Shown piece by piece: positions 8,941 through 16,789 of a stretch of DNA of 64,000 bases. Under the pieces are notes generated by a model. The model saw only the letters and a list, made by a program, of their open reading frames with translations. It was not told the origin of the DNA and did no database searches. Both the position numbers and the translations under genes were made by a program. This DNA comes from Mesobacterium_A sp034670065 (GTDB lineage Bacteria > Pseudomonadota > Alphaproteobacteria > Rhodobacterales > Rhodobacteraceae), in contig JAXMOG010000008.1 in assembly GCA_034670065.1 (NCBI GenBank), forward strand, positions 106,308 through 170,307, in the 5' to 3' direction. Numbering within the stretch: position 1 is the first letter of the stretch; each line of letters opens with the position of its first letter.

Positions 8941-9759
8941 ATGACACAGCCTAATCGACTAACCGACAGAACCGCCCTGAACATGCATCGCGCCCGTGCC
9001 ACGGAAGACGCGCTGTTCCTGCATGAAACCGCGCGCGACGAAATTCAGGATCGGCTTCCGATGGTTAACAGGACGTTTAAAGATGTCGCCATCGTCACAC
9101 CGTTTCCCCAGATCTGGCACGGCTCAGGCATGGACGCGCGGATCGTGGCAGATGATGATGTGCTCGACCTGCCGACTGAAACATTTGATCTGGTGATCCA
9201 TGCGATGGCGCTGCACTGGGCCAACGACCCGGTTGGCCAGATCATTCAGGCGCGCCGGGCATTGCGGCCTGACGGATTGTTTATGGCCGCCTGTCTGGGT
9301 GGCCAAACGCTGCAGGAGTTGCGCGCAGCACTGGGGCAGGCTGAGGCCGAAGTGACCGGCGGCATGTCACCCAGGATTGCACCAATGGGTGAAATCCGCG
9401 ATCTGGGGGCGCTGCTACAGCGCAGCGGTCTGGCATTGCCAGTCGCAGATGCGTTGCCGCTGACCACCAGCTATGCAACGCCGCTTGCCTTGATGCATGA
9501 ACTACGTGCCATGGGCGAAAACAACGCACTGGATGCGCGCTTGCGGCATCCCACGCGATCCTCTGTTTTGAAGCGCGCGACCGAGATCTATTCGCAGAAC
9601 TTTGCCGAGGAAAACGGCCGCATTACCGCGACTTTCGAATTGATTTTTCTGCACGGTTGGGCCCCGGATGAAAGCCAGCCAAAGCCTTTGCGCCCCGGAT
9701 CAGCCGCCATGCGTTTGGCAGACGCATTGAATACCAAAGAAACACCGCTGAATGATTGA
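8941..9759 (+). CDS. SAM-dependent methyltransferase-fold protein (BioC/NDUFAF5-like)
   Basis: A 272-residue class I methyltransferase fold. The opening (TALNMHRARA ... FLHETARDEIQDRL) and the FDLVIHAMALHWANDPVGQ stretch (about 82-100) are characteristic of the NDUFAF5/BioC-like branch. Mitochondrial NDUFAF5 hydroxylates an arginine of a complex I subunit. The canonical glycine-rich SAM loop is poorly conserved here, as in NDUFAF5. The activity, methylation or hydroxylation, is therefore uncertain. The gene lies upstream of hemH in the same direction with a 52-base gap. A complex I assembly role is inferred from homology only. Confidence 0.8.
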   Translation: MTQPNRLTDRTALNMHRARATEDALFLHETARDEIQDRLPMVNRTFKDVAIVTPFPQIWHGSGMDARIVADDDVLDLPTETFDLVIHAMALHWANDPVGQIIQARRALRPDGLFMAACLGGQTLQELRAALGQAEAEVTGGMSPRIAPMGEIRDLGALLQRSGLALPVADALPLTTSYATPLALMHELRAMGENNALDARLRHPTRSSVLKRATEIYSQNFAEENGRITATFELIFLHGWAPDESQPKPLRPGSAAMRLADALNTKETPLND

Positions 9760-9811
9760 CCAATTCGACCGGCGCGATATGTCGATCATTAAAGAGATTT
9801 AGGGACAGACC

Positions 9812-10873
9812 ATGTCAAACGCATCCGAACCGGCGGCTCGCCCGCCCCACGCTCAATCTGATCATCCAGCTTTGCCGCAGGAAAAAATCGGTGTCTTGCT
9901 GGCCAATCTTGGTACGCCTGATGATTATAGTTACTGGCCGATGCGTAGGTACTTGAACGAATTTCTGTCTGACCGCCGCGTCATCGACTATGCGCCATGG
10001 AAATGGCAGCCGCTTTTGCAAACCATCATTCTGACCAAGCGGCCGTTTTCCAGCGGCGCGGCTTACAAATCCATCTGGAATCACGAACAGGGCGAAAGCC
10101 CTTTGATGACGATTACCAAAGAACAGACAGCCGCGATCAAAACGGAAATGCAAAACCGCTATGGTGGGCAGGTGATGGTTGATTTCTGTATGCGGTACGG
10201 CAACCCATCAACCAAAGACAAAGTCGCCGCCATGGTCAAAGCGGGCTGCCGCCGCATCTTGTTTGTCCCCTTGTATCCCCAATACGCAGGCGCCACATCC
10301 GGCACCGCGAATGACCAATTCTTCCGCGCTTTGATGGAGGAAACATGGCAGCCAACGGCACGAACCATTGATCCGTATTTTGACCAGCCAGAATATATCG
10401 ACGCCTTGGCGCAATCTGTTGAACGCGCCTATGATGCGCTGGATAAAAAGCCAGATATCCTTGTGGTGTCCTACCACGGCATGCCCAAACGGTATCTGAT
10501 GCAGGGCGATCCGTATCATTGCCAATGCCAGAAAACGACGCGCCTGCTGAAGGAACGGTTGGGCTGGTCCGACACAGAGCTGACCACAACGTTCCAATCC
10601 GTTTTCGGGCCAGAAGAATGGCTAAAGCCCTATACCGTGGAACATGTGGCCGAACTGGCCAAACAGGGCAAAAAAAGCATTGCCGTCATTGCCCCGGCCT
10701 TCTCTGCCGATTGCATTGAAACGCTGGAAGAGATCAACGAAGAAATTCGTGAAAGCTTTGAAGAGGCTGGCGGCGAAGACTTCACCTATATTCCCTGCCT
10801 GAATGACGATCCCGCGCATGTTCAAGCGTTAAGCAACGTCATCTCGACAAACCTGAAGGGATGGGTTGGCTAA
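9812..10873 (+). CDS. hemH: Ferrochelatase
   Basis: A 353-residue ferrochelatase that inserts ferrous iron into protoporphyrin IX, the last step of protoheme synthesis, at the inner membrane surface. It shows the N-terminal GVLLANLGTPDDYSYWPMRRYLNEFLSD block, the central VVSYHGMPKRYLMQGDPY block containing the conserved active-site His, and a Glu-rich C-terminal helix ETLEEINEEIRE with the conserved metal-binding Glu. Length is normal for the alphaproteobacterial form. It converges with the SDR gene 17 bases downstream. Confidence 0.96.
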   Translation: MSNASEPAARPPHAQSDHPALPQEKIGVLLANLGTPDDYSYWPMRRYLNEFLSDRRVIDYAPWKWQPLLQTIILTKRPFSSGAAYKSIWNHEQGESPLMTITKEQTAAIKTEMQNRYGGQVMVDFCMRYGNPSTKDKVAAMVKAGCRRILFVPLYPQYAGATSGTANDQFFRALMEETWQPTARTIDPYFDQPEYIDALAQSVERAYDALDKKPDILVVSYHGMPKRYLMQGDPYHCQCQKTTRLLKERLGWSDTELTTTFQSVFGPEEWLKPYTVEHVAELAKQGKKSIAVIAPAFSADCIETLEEINEEIRESFEEAGGEDFTYIPCLNDDPAHVQALSNVISTNLKGWVG

Positions 10874-10890
10874 TACGGTCAACCCGGCAT

Positions 10891-11568
10891 TCACCAAGGC
10901 ACCTCTTTCCCAGCCCAATCATAGAATTTCCCTGTGTCTTGTGCCGACAAAGACCGAATGACCGCCAAAAGGTTCTGCGCGGCCTGATTGGGGGAAACTG
11001 TGGGATGGCGGGCCTGATACTTCTCTGTGAACCCGGTTTGAACGGTTCCGGGATGCAAGGCGACGCAGGCAAGCTGCGGATGGGTACGCGAAAATTCAAT
11101 AGCGGCAGTGTGCACAACTTGATTCACCGCCGCCTTCGCGCTGCGGTAACTGATCCAGCCGCCAAGCCGGTTGTCCCCAATGGACCCAACACGCGCCGAC
11201 AAAACCGCGATCACCGCAGGGGCATTCCTGTTCAGCAACCCAATCGCGTGCTTCAATACCAGCGCGGGACCAACTGTATTTAGGCGGAACTGCTCCATCA
11301 TCGCGTCAGGGTTAAGCGCGCGGATGGTCTTCTCGGGCATTGCGCCCTCAATCTCTAACGCGCCGGTTGCCACGAATATCAGATCGAACGGACCAACAAG
11401 GTGTCCCATATGACGCGCAACCGAAGATTCGCTGGTCACGTCGAACCCATGATCACGACGCGATAGACAAGTGACTGTTACGCCTTCTGCCTCCAAGGCC
11501 TGAACCATAGCTGCGCCAATGCCGCCCGACGCCCCAATTATCAACGCTGTTTTCATGACGTTGGACAT
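10891..11568 (-). CDS. Short-chain dehydrogenase/reductase (CsgA/C-factor-like)
   Basis: A 225-residue SDR. The N-terminal nucleotide loop is LIIGASGGIGAAM (TGxxxGxG type), the NAG-like position is in VFVATGALE, and the catalytic pair is in the YRSAKAAVN segment (YxxxK). A HPGTVQTGFTEKYQ stretch follows, as in the C-factor-like subgroup. It should carry out an NAD(P)-dependent redox reaction on an unknown carbonyl or alcohol. ATGs at 11568 and 11556 are both possible starts; neither has a clear ribosome binding site. The upstream side faces the leu leader region, from which it diverges. Confidence 0.85.
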   Translation of the reverse strand: MSNVMKTALIIGASGGIGAAMVQALEAEGVTVTCLSRRDHGFDVTSESSVARHMGHLVGPFDLIFVATGALEIEGAMPEKTIRALNPDAMMEQFRLNTVGPALVLKHAIGLLNRNAPAVIAVLSARVGSIGDNRLGGWISYRSAKAAVNQVVHTAAIEFSRTHPQLACVALHPGTVQTGFTEKYQARHPTVSPNQAAQNLLAVIRSLSAQDTGKFYDWAGKEVPW

Positions 11569-11663
11569 AAAGCGCCCGGCGCTTTGGTCAAACCCCGACA
11601 CGCAGAGCGGATTTTTTGCAAAAGCTCTTTCACCGATCCGCAAATTGCGTATAGTCCGGCCTC

Positions 11664-11750
11664 ATGACGATTTGTGGCCATATCCTTTCTGTTGTGCGTA
11701 TTCACGCAGCGATGACGCTTGGCCTAATTCTTCTCCTAATCCGCCTCTGA
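11664..11750 (+). CDS. leuL: Leucine-rich leader peptide for leuA attenuation
   Basis: A 28-codon open frame ends in LGLILLLIRL-stop; seven of its 28 residues are Leu, six of them in the last ten codons, with Ile codons interspersed. It lies 82 bases upstream of leuA, and its stop codon falls inside the 5' arm of a strong hairpin. This arrangement is the classic sign of ribosome-mediated attenuation, in which scarcity of charged tRNA-Leu stalls the ribosome and lets transcription continue into leuA. A second in-frame ATG at 11712 would give a 12-residue peptide and may be the true start, because a plausible -10 element (TATAGT, at about 11651) would place the transcript start just before 11664. 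No clear ribosome binding site is visible for either start. Confidence 0.72.
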   Translation: MTICGHILSVVRIHAAMTLGLILLLIRL

Positions 11751-11780
11751 GCGTGCCGTAACGGCGCGTCCGCTCAGAGG
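11744..11780 (+). promoter_or_regulatory. Hairpin in the leuA leader
   Basis: Ten-base perfect stem cctctgagcg / cgctcagagg enclosing a nested gccgt-a-acggc hairpin. The outer 5' arm contains the leader-peptide stop codon, so a ribosome at the end of the leader would block it. It lacks a T-run, so it may act as the anti-terminator or as a protective element of the attenuator, not as the terminator itself. Confidence 0.6.
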
Positions 11781-11832
11781 AGGCTTACTATCGCGCCAAC
11801 GCATTAGGACGAAGAACGAGAGAGATTCAGAG

Positions 11833-13398
11833 ATGACTGTAGAAAAAGAACACGTGTTGATCTTCGACACGACCCTGCGCGACGGCGAACAATCTCCGGG
11901 CGCAACCATGACCCATGACGAAAAGCTGGAAATCGCCGAGCTTTTGGATGACATGGGCGTCGACATCATCGAAGCCGGCTTTCCCATCGCCTCGGAAGGT
12001 GATTTTCGGGCCGTGTCCGAGATTGCAGAACGCTCCAAGCAGTCCGTGATCTGTGGTTTGGCACGCGCGCAATTGCCGGATATTGATCGTTGCTGGGAAG
12101 CTGTGAAAAAGGCCGGACAGCCGCGTATTCACACCTTTATCGGAACCTCCCCGCTGCACCGGGCGATTCCCAATCTGACCATGGACGAAATGGCAGAACG
12201 GATCGAACAGACAGTGACCCATGCGCGAAATCTGTGTGACAATATCCAGTGGTCGCCGATGGATGCCACCCGGACAGAGTGGGACTATCTGTGCCGCGTC
12301 GTGGAAATTGCCATCAAGGCAGGTGCCAGCACCATCAACATCCCCGACACAGTTGGCTACACAGCACCGGTTGAAAGCGCTGATCTGATCCGCCGACTGA
12401 TCGAAACAGTGCCCGGCGCCGATGAGGTTGTGTTTGCAACGCACTGCCACAACGACCTGGGCATGGCCACAGCCAATGCCCTGGCCGCTGTCGAGGGCGG
12501 CGCACGTCAGATCGAATGTACGATCAACGGCTTGGGTGAACGCGCAGGTAACACCGCGTTGGAAGAAGTCGTTATGGCGCTGAAAGTGCGTGGCGACATC
12601 ATGCCCTTCCAAACCAAGATCGACACGAAAAAGATCATGCACATCTCGCGTCGGGTCAGCACGGTTTCGGGCTTTCCGGTACAGTTCAACAAAGCCATTG
12701 TTGGCAAAAACGCCTTCGCCCATGAATCCGGTATTCACCAAGATGGGATGCTGAAAAACGCCGAGACGTTTGAGATCATGCGCCCCGAAGATGTGGGCAT
12801 TGCCGGAACGTCTTTGCCATTGGGCAAACACTCTGGTCGTGCCGCATTGCGTGCCAAGCTGAAAGACCTTGGTATCGACGTGGGCGACAACCAGTTGAAA
12901 GACGTGTTTGTTCGTTTCAAAGAACTGGCGGATCGGAAAAAAGAAGTCTTTGACGATGACATTCTGGCGCTGGTTACCGCGACCTCTGGCGAAGCGGACC
13001 ATCTGCAATTGGTGAATCTGCAGGTTATCTGTGGAACTGGCGGTCCAGCCGAAGCGACCTTGGAAATGGAAATCGACGGCGAAGAAAAAACCGCCGTCAG
13101 CCAAGGGGATGGTCCGGTTGATGCCACGTTCAAGGCAGTCCGCAAATTGCATCCAAACTCGGCACGTCTGCAATTGTATCAAGTGCACGCTGTGACAGAG
13201 GGAACCGACGCTCAGGCCACCGTATCTGTGCGGTTGGACGAGGATGGCATCATCGCCACCGGTCAATCGGCCAACACCGATACAGTTGTCGCTTCAGCCT
13301 TGGCATATATTCAGGCGCTGAACCGTCTGATCGTTCGGCGTGACAAGATGGGCCCCGGCGCCGACACGCGCGAGATCAGCTACAAAGATCTGGGCTGA
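11833..13398 (+). CDS. leuA: 2-isopropylmalate synthase
   Basis: A 521-residue enzyme that condenses acetyl-CoA with 2-ketoisovalerate, the committed step of leucine synthesis. The N-terminal TIM barrel carries FDTTLRDGEQSPGATM with the metal-binding Asp, the HCHNDLGMATANAL metal site (HxH) and GLGERAGNTALEEV. The C-terminal ~130 residues form the LeuA dimer domain that binds leucine for feedback inhibition. Length is typical of the long bacterial form. Expression is probably attenuated by the leader peptide and hairpin upstream. No other leu gene is adjacent. A terminator hairpin follows at 13413. Confidence 0.97.
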   Translation: MTVEKEHVLIFDTTLRDGEQSPGATMTHDEKLEIAELLDDMGVDIIEAGFPIASEGDFRAVSEIAERSKQSVICGLARAQLPDIDRCWEAVKKAGQPRIHTFIGTSPLHRAIPNLTMDEMAERIEQTVTHARNLCDNIQWSPMDATRTEWDYLCRVVEIAIKAGASTINIPDTVGYTAPVESADLIRRLIETVPGADEVVFATHCHNDLGMATANALAAVEGGARQIECTINGLGERAGNTALEEVVMALKVRGDIMPFQTKIDTKKIMHISRRVSTVSGFPVQFNKAIVGKNAFAHESGIHQDGMLKNAETFEIMRPEDVGIAGTSLPLGKHSGRAALRAKLKDLGIDVGDNQLKDVFVRFKELADRKKEVFDDDILALVTATSGEADHLQLVNLQVICGTGGPAEATLEMEIDGEEKTAVSQGDGPVDATFKAVRKLHPNSARLQLYQVHAVTEGTDAQATVSVRLDEDGIIATGQSANTDTVVASALAYIQALNRLIVRRDKMGPGADTREISYKDLG

Positions 13399-13412
13399 GT
13401 CCAACACAAATA

Positions 13413-13438
13413 TTGGGTGGGCAAATATGCCCACCCAA
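13413..13438. terminator. Bidirectional terminator between leuA and yjdM
   Basis: Eleven-base perfect stem ttgggtgggca / tgcccacccaa with an aata loop, between two convergent genes. Confidence 0.75.
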
Positions 13439-13442
13439 AACT

Positions 13443-13958
13443 TTATGACTTCTTCACAAACTTCGTCAGAATAACGATCCGCTGACCATCCACCCGGCCA
13501 GAGATGTGTTCTGCGTTATCCGGTTCAACATGGATATTCCGAACGGCCGTTCCGCGTTTGGCCGTGAAGCCTGCACCCTTGACCGGCAGATCCTTTATCA
13601 ACACCACTGTATCGCCATTGGCCAAAAGCACGCCGTTGCTGTCACGGTGCTGCGGCGCATCTGGGTCGGCCAGGCCTGCTTCGGCCCACTCCATGGTATC
13701 AGGCTCCAGATACGCGATATCCAATACATCACGCGCCCAGGGTGCTTCTGGAAGCTGTTTCAACAAGCGATACGCCACAACCTGCTCTGCCGGAGTCGTG
13801 CTCCAGATCGCTTCGTTTAGGCACTGCCAGTGCGGCCCATCTGTTGGCCCATCGTCCAAACCAGCGATGCAGGTTTTGCACAGCTCTAACGTCTCGGTCT
13901 TTGGGGCAACCGTGTAGCTGCTTGTTTCCTCGGCTTTGCACAGCGCGCATGCGGACAT
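13443..13958 (-). CDS. yjdM: PhnA/YjdM family zinc-ribbon protein
   Basis: A 171-residue protein. The N-terminal CALC ... LCKTC cysteine pairs form a zinc ribbon, and the C-terminal ~70 residues (DSNGVLLANGDTVVLIKDLPVKG ... KRGTAVRNIHV) are the PhnA-type SH3-like domain. Despite the old name, YjdM is not needed for phosphonate use in E. coli, and its role is unknown. Start at 13958 is chosen because the residues upstream of it do not resemble the family. The central segment between ribbon and C-terminal domain is longer than in E. coli YjdM and is shared by alphaproteobacterial forms. It diverges from the VOC gene. Confidence 0.85.
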   Translation of the reverse strand: MSACALCKAEETSSYTVAPKTETLELCKTCIAGLDDGPTDGPHWQCLNEAIWSTTPAEQVVAYRLLKQLPEAPWARDVLDIAYLEPDTMEWAEAGLADPDAPQHRDSNGVLLANGDTVVLIKDLPVKGAGFTAKRGTAVRNIHVEPDNAEHISGRVDGQRIVILTKFVKKS

Positions 13959-14092
13959 ATTGAAAACTCCTTGGCAAATCTCCCAGCCGCAATAGGCGCA
14001 GCCAATCAAAGAGTCGATTGCTAACTCAGGTGTGCTTTGACGCAGACCGTTTTGTCACTACGTTGATTGCTATCCTGAAGGAGGTATTAACC

Positions 14093-14695
14093 ATGTCAGA
14101 CTCCGCTCCTCTTCGTAAAATTCAAACGCAAGGCGTGCACCACATCACGTTGATCGGCGCAGATCGCCAAACGTCCATCGACTTTTGGGAAGGTGTATTG
14201 GGGATGCCGTTCATCTTTGATCAACCCAATTTGGACAACGGCGCCGAAGGTCATCTGTACTTTGACCCCGGAGATGGGCGGTTGATCACCGTTTTCACGG
14301 ATGAAGCCCGAACACCAGACCGCCGCCGTACATCCAGTGAACCCGGTGCCGTGCATCACCTGGCGTTCAACGTAAGCCGCGCCAGTTTTTCACAGGCGGA
14401 AGACAGGCTTAAAGCACGGGGAATCAGATATACCGGACCAAAGGACCGTGGATTCATGGACTCTCTTTATTTCCGCGATCCGCTGGGTCTGTTGATTGAA
14501 CTGGCGTGCTATCGCTTTGAACCACCAGAAGGCTGCCGCCATGCCGATGTCATGATCGAAGCGCACCGCATTCGCGTGGCGCGCGGAGACACCCATATAG
14601 ACCAAGTGCATTTGGCGGATGCGATCGAATTGTTGGTGGAACGCACACAACAATCGCTCTCAACCGACAGATCAGCGCGAAACCCGTTTCAGTAG
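14093..14695 (+). CDS. VOC (glyoxalase/dioxygenase) superfamily protein
   Basis: A 200-residue protein with two beta-alpha-beta-beta-beta modules. VHHITLIGADRQTSIDFW starts the first (about 16-33), and GAVHHLAFNVSRASF starts the second. The metal-ligand positions typical of VOC enzymes are seen as His (VHH), Glu (EGHLYF), His (VHHLAF) and Glu (LLIELACY). It may be a ring-cleaving dioxygenase or a lyase; the substrate is unknown. The start at 14093 is fixed by a consensus AAGGAGGT ribosome binding site seven bases upstream. The 3' end converges on the hydroxyacid dehydrogenase gene with an eight-base gap. Confidence 0.87.
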   Translation: MSDSAPLRKIQTQGVHHITLIGADRQTSIDFWEGVLGMPFIFDQPNLDNGAEGHLYFDPGDGRLITVFTDEARTPDRRRTSSEPGAVHHLAFNVSRASFSQAEDRLKARGIRYTGPKDRGFMDSLYFRDPLGLLIELACYRFEPPEGCRHADVMIEAHRIRVARGDTHIDQVHLADAIELLVERTQQSLSTDRSARNPFQ

Positions 14696-14703
14696 TGCCG
14701 GTT

Positions 14704-15690
14704 TTACAGCATTGACGGAACAACCATGTCCGGCGGGCGATGCCCGTCGGCAAAGGTTTTGACGTTGATGATCACCTTTTCGCCCATCTCGATCCGACCC
14801 TCTTGGGTGGCGGACCCCATCTGCGGCAACATCACAACGTTCGGCATATTGCGCAATTCGGCACTGCCTTGAATGCCGTGCTCATACACATCCAGTCCGG
14901 CACCAGCCAATTCGCCTGCTTTCAGCATACGCGTCAGTGCGTTTTCGTCCAAAACTTCACCGCGTGACGTATTGATGATCACGGCTGAGGGCTTCAACAA
15001 TTTCAAGCGACGCGCATTCAGCAAGTGAAACGTCGAAGGCGTGTGCGGGCAGTTGATCGACACCACATCCATCCGCGCGACCATCTGGTCCAAACTGTCC
15101 CAATATGTTGCGTCCAATGACTCTTCGATCTCAGGGCGCAGCCGACGACGATTGTGATAGTGGATTTGCATGCCAAAGGCTTGCGCACGGCGGGCCACAG
15201 CCTGCCCAATACGCCCCATCCCCAGAATTCCAAGCCGACGGCCACCAAGACGGCCACCAAGGAACGCATTCGGCGCCCAGCCTTCCCAGTTGCCTTGCTG
15301 CATGACTGTTAGGCCTTCCTGAATGCGGCGGGTAACGCCCAGCATCAGCGCCATAACCATGTCTGCAGTATCATCTGTCACCACACCAGGCGTATTTGAA
15401 ACCAAGATACCCCGCGCCCGCGCGGTTTCCACATCTATGTGATCAACGCCCGCGCCATAGTTCGCGATCAGCTTCAACCGCTCTCCTGCCTGTCCGATCA
15501 ACCCGGAATCCAACCGATCCGTGATGGTGGGAATCAACACATCTGTGTCAGCCATCGCCGCAACCAATTCGGCCCGCGTCATTGGCGTGTCACTGGCCCG
15601 AAGCGAAACATTAAACAATTCAGACAGCCGTGTTTCGACAGCCTCCGGTAAGCGTCGCGTCACAACAACACTCAGATGTTTTGAAGCCAT
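14704..15690 (-). CDS. D-2-hydroxyacid dehydrogenase (glyoxylate/hydroxypyruvate reductase-like) with a changed catalytic residue
   Basis: A 328-residue NAD(P)-dependent dehydrogenase with the substrate domain split around a Rossmann domain. The dinucleotide loop is LGMGRIGQAVARR. Catalytic Arg is in NTSRGEVLDE and Glu in LDVYEHG. The catalytic His, normally in the LPHxGSAT block, is replaced by Gln290 (codon CAG, LPQMGSAT). The family normally reduces glyoxylate, hydroxypyruvate or similar 2-keto acids, using that His as acid/base, so turnover may be low or the substrate changed. Otherwise the frame is intact and full length. It is a single gene flanked by convergent and divergent neighbours. 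Confidence 0.88.
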   Translation of the reverse strand: MASKHLSVVVTRRLPEAVETRLSELFNVSLRASDTPMTRAELVAAMADTDVLIPTITDRLDSGLIGQAGERLKLIANYGAGVDHIDVETARARGILVSNTPGVVTDDTADMVMALMLGVTRRIQEGLTVMQQGNWEGWAPNAFLGGRLGGRRLGILGMGRIGQAVARRAQAFGMQIHYHNRRRLRPEIEESLDATYWDSLDQMVARMDVVSINCPHTPSTFHLLNARRLKLLKPSAVIINTSRGEVLDENALTRMLKAGELAGAGLDVYEHGIQGSAELRNMPNVVMLPQMGSATQEGRIEMGEKVIINVKTFADGHRPPDMVVPSML

Positions 15691-15792
15691 GAAACCCCTC
15701 CGAAGACTTTTTCTGCAACATTCTCTTTGGCAGAGTGTATGAAGTCAGGACGGGGCACAAGAACCCTGCCACAGATTCTCGAGCAGGATAGA

Positions 15793-16299
15793 ATGAAACT
15801 CATTCGTTTATTGCTGGCATCGCTGGCCGTTACAGGCCTTCTTTCCGCTTCGGTATGGGCGGCTGAAAAAAAGCAAGGGCCAGTCACCAAATTACCTATT
15901 CCGCGGTTTGTGTCGCTGAAGGCGGCAGAAGCAAATGTTCGGCGTGGGCCATCGCTGTCTCATAAGGTTGATTGGGTCTACAAGCGGCGCAGCATGCCGT
16001 TGCAGGTGACGGCGGAATTCGAAAACTGGCGTCGCGTAAGAGACCAAGATGGTGCCGGCGGTTGGGTCCACTACACGTTGCTGACAGGCGCACGTACAGC
16101 CTTGGTGGAGCAAGACCTACTACCCCTCTATGACCGGCCTGACACATCGTCGCCTGTGGCGGCGCATCTTCAATTGGGCGTCATTGGCCGATTGGGGAAA
16201 TGTGATATCGAATGGTGCCACCTTGATACCGGTGGCTATGACGGTTGGACAAAAAAATCTGGTCTTTGGGGCGTTGAAGACGACGAAATACGCAAGTAA
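15793..16299 (+). CDS. Secreted SH3-domain protein
   Basis: A 168-residue protein with a Sec signal peptide (RLLLASLAVTGLLSASVWA, cleavage probably after Ala about residue 24). A bacterial SH3 domain follows (LKAAEANVRRGPSLSHKVDWVYKRRSMPLQV, then WRRVRDQDGAGGWVH), plus a second half that looks like a degenerate SH3 repeat. Such proteins are exported to the periplasm and probably bind peptidoglycan. The start at 15793 is chosen because it begins the signal peptide; a longer frame from 15727 has no such feature. The gene diverges from the hydroxyacid dehydrogenase gene. Confidence 0.83.
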   Translation: MKLIRLLLASLAVTGLLSASVWAAEKKQGPVTKLPIPRFVSLKAAEANVRRGPSLSHKVDWVYKRRSMPLQVTAEFENWRRVRDQDGAGGWVHYTLLTGARTALVEQDLLPLYDRPDTSSPVAAHLQLGVIGRLGKCDIEWCHLDTGGYDGWTKKSGLWGVEDDEIRK

Positions 16300-16789
16300 G
16301 CGCCACTTCAAAAATTGGATTTCGACATTGGCGTGACTAAGGTGACTGGCGTGCTATTTGATCGACCAACGATGCACAGGCACTCTACTCAATAAAGCAT
16401 CACCACTCATGACACCCGTGCACCGTTGGTCACGACAAACCGGTCTTTGGCCAGCCAAGGCTGTGTCTCCACCTCGTCCAGATCTGTCGTATCCTTGTTC
16501 GTCCGTATCGAACTTCTACGTTGTTCCGTCGCACCTACCATTGGGAACGAAACACCTAATCAATCGATAAGCCGATTTTAAACTGCACACTTTCAGACCC
16601 ACGTAAATGTCGTGGAATCTAAGCGCTAAACTTCCAATCACAATTCGCGAAAACCAAAGTGCTCCAACAAGTCATATTGACGTAACCCATTGAAGCACTC
16701 AGATTTTTTCCGCTTCTACCACAACTTTTTCATTTGAAAAGTGTCTAGCGGCATTGTCGGCAGGAATTGAAGCATTTTGCCCGTAACGG
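16300..16789. other. 490-base intergenic region with one small reverse-strand frame
   Basis: No gene with recognisable function. The only coding-like stretch is a 44-codon reverse frame at 16407-16541, described separately. No terminator or repeat stands out. Confidence 0.4.
16407..16541 (-). CDS. Possible small protein or gene remnant, 44 residues
   Basis: ATG at 16541 to TGA at 16407. The C-terminal part (DLDEVETQPWLAKDRFVVTNGARVS) has the composition of real protein, and an AGGTG lies about 12 bases before the start. An in-frame stop sits eight codons upstream. I do not recognise the family. It could be a genuine small gene, or the tail of a decayed gene in an otherwise empty 490-base gap. 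Confidence 0.3.
   Translation of the reverse strand: MVGATEQRRSSIRTNKDTTDLDEVETQPWLAKDRFVVTNGARVS

Noticed and set aside
11827..13266. 479-codon reverse frame opposite leuA
   Set aside because: It mirrors the codon structure of leuA, is rich in Cys, His and Gln, and shows no family pattern.
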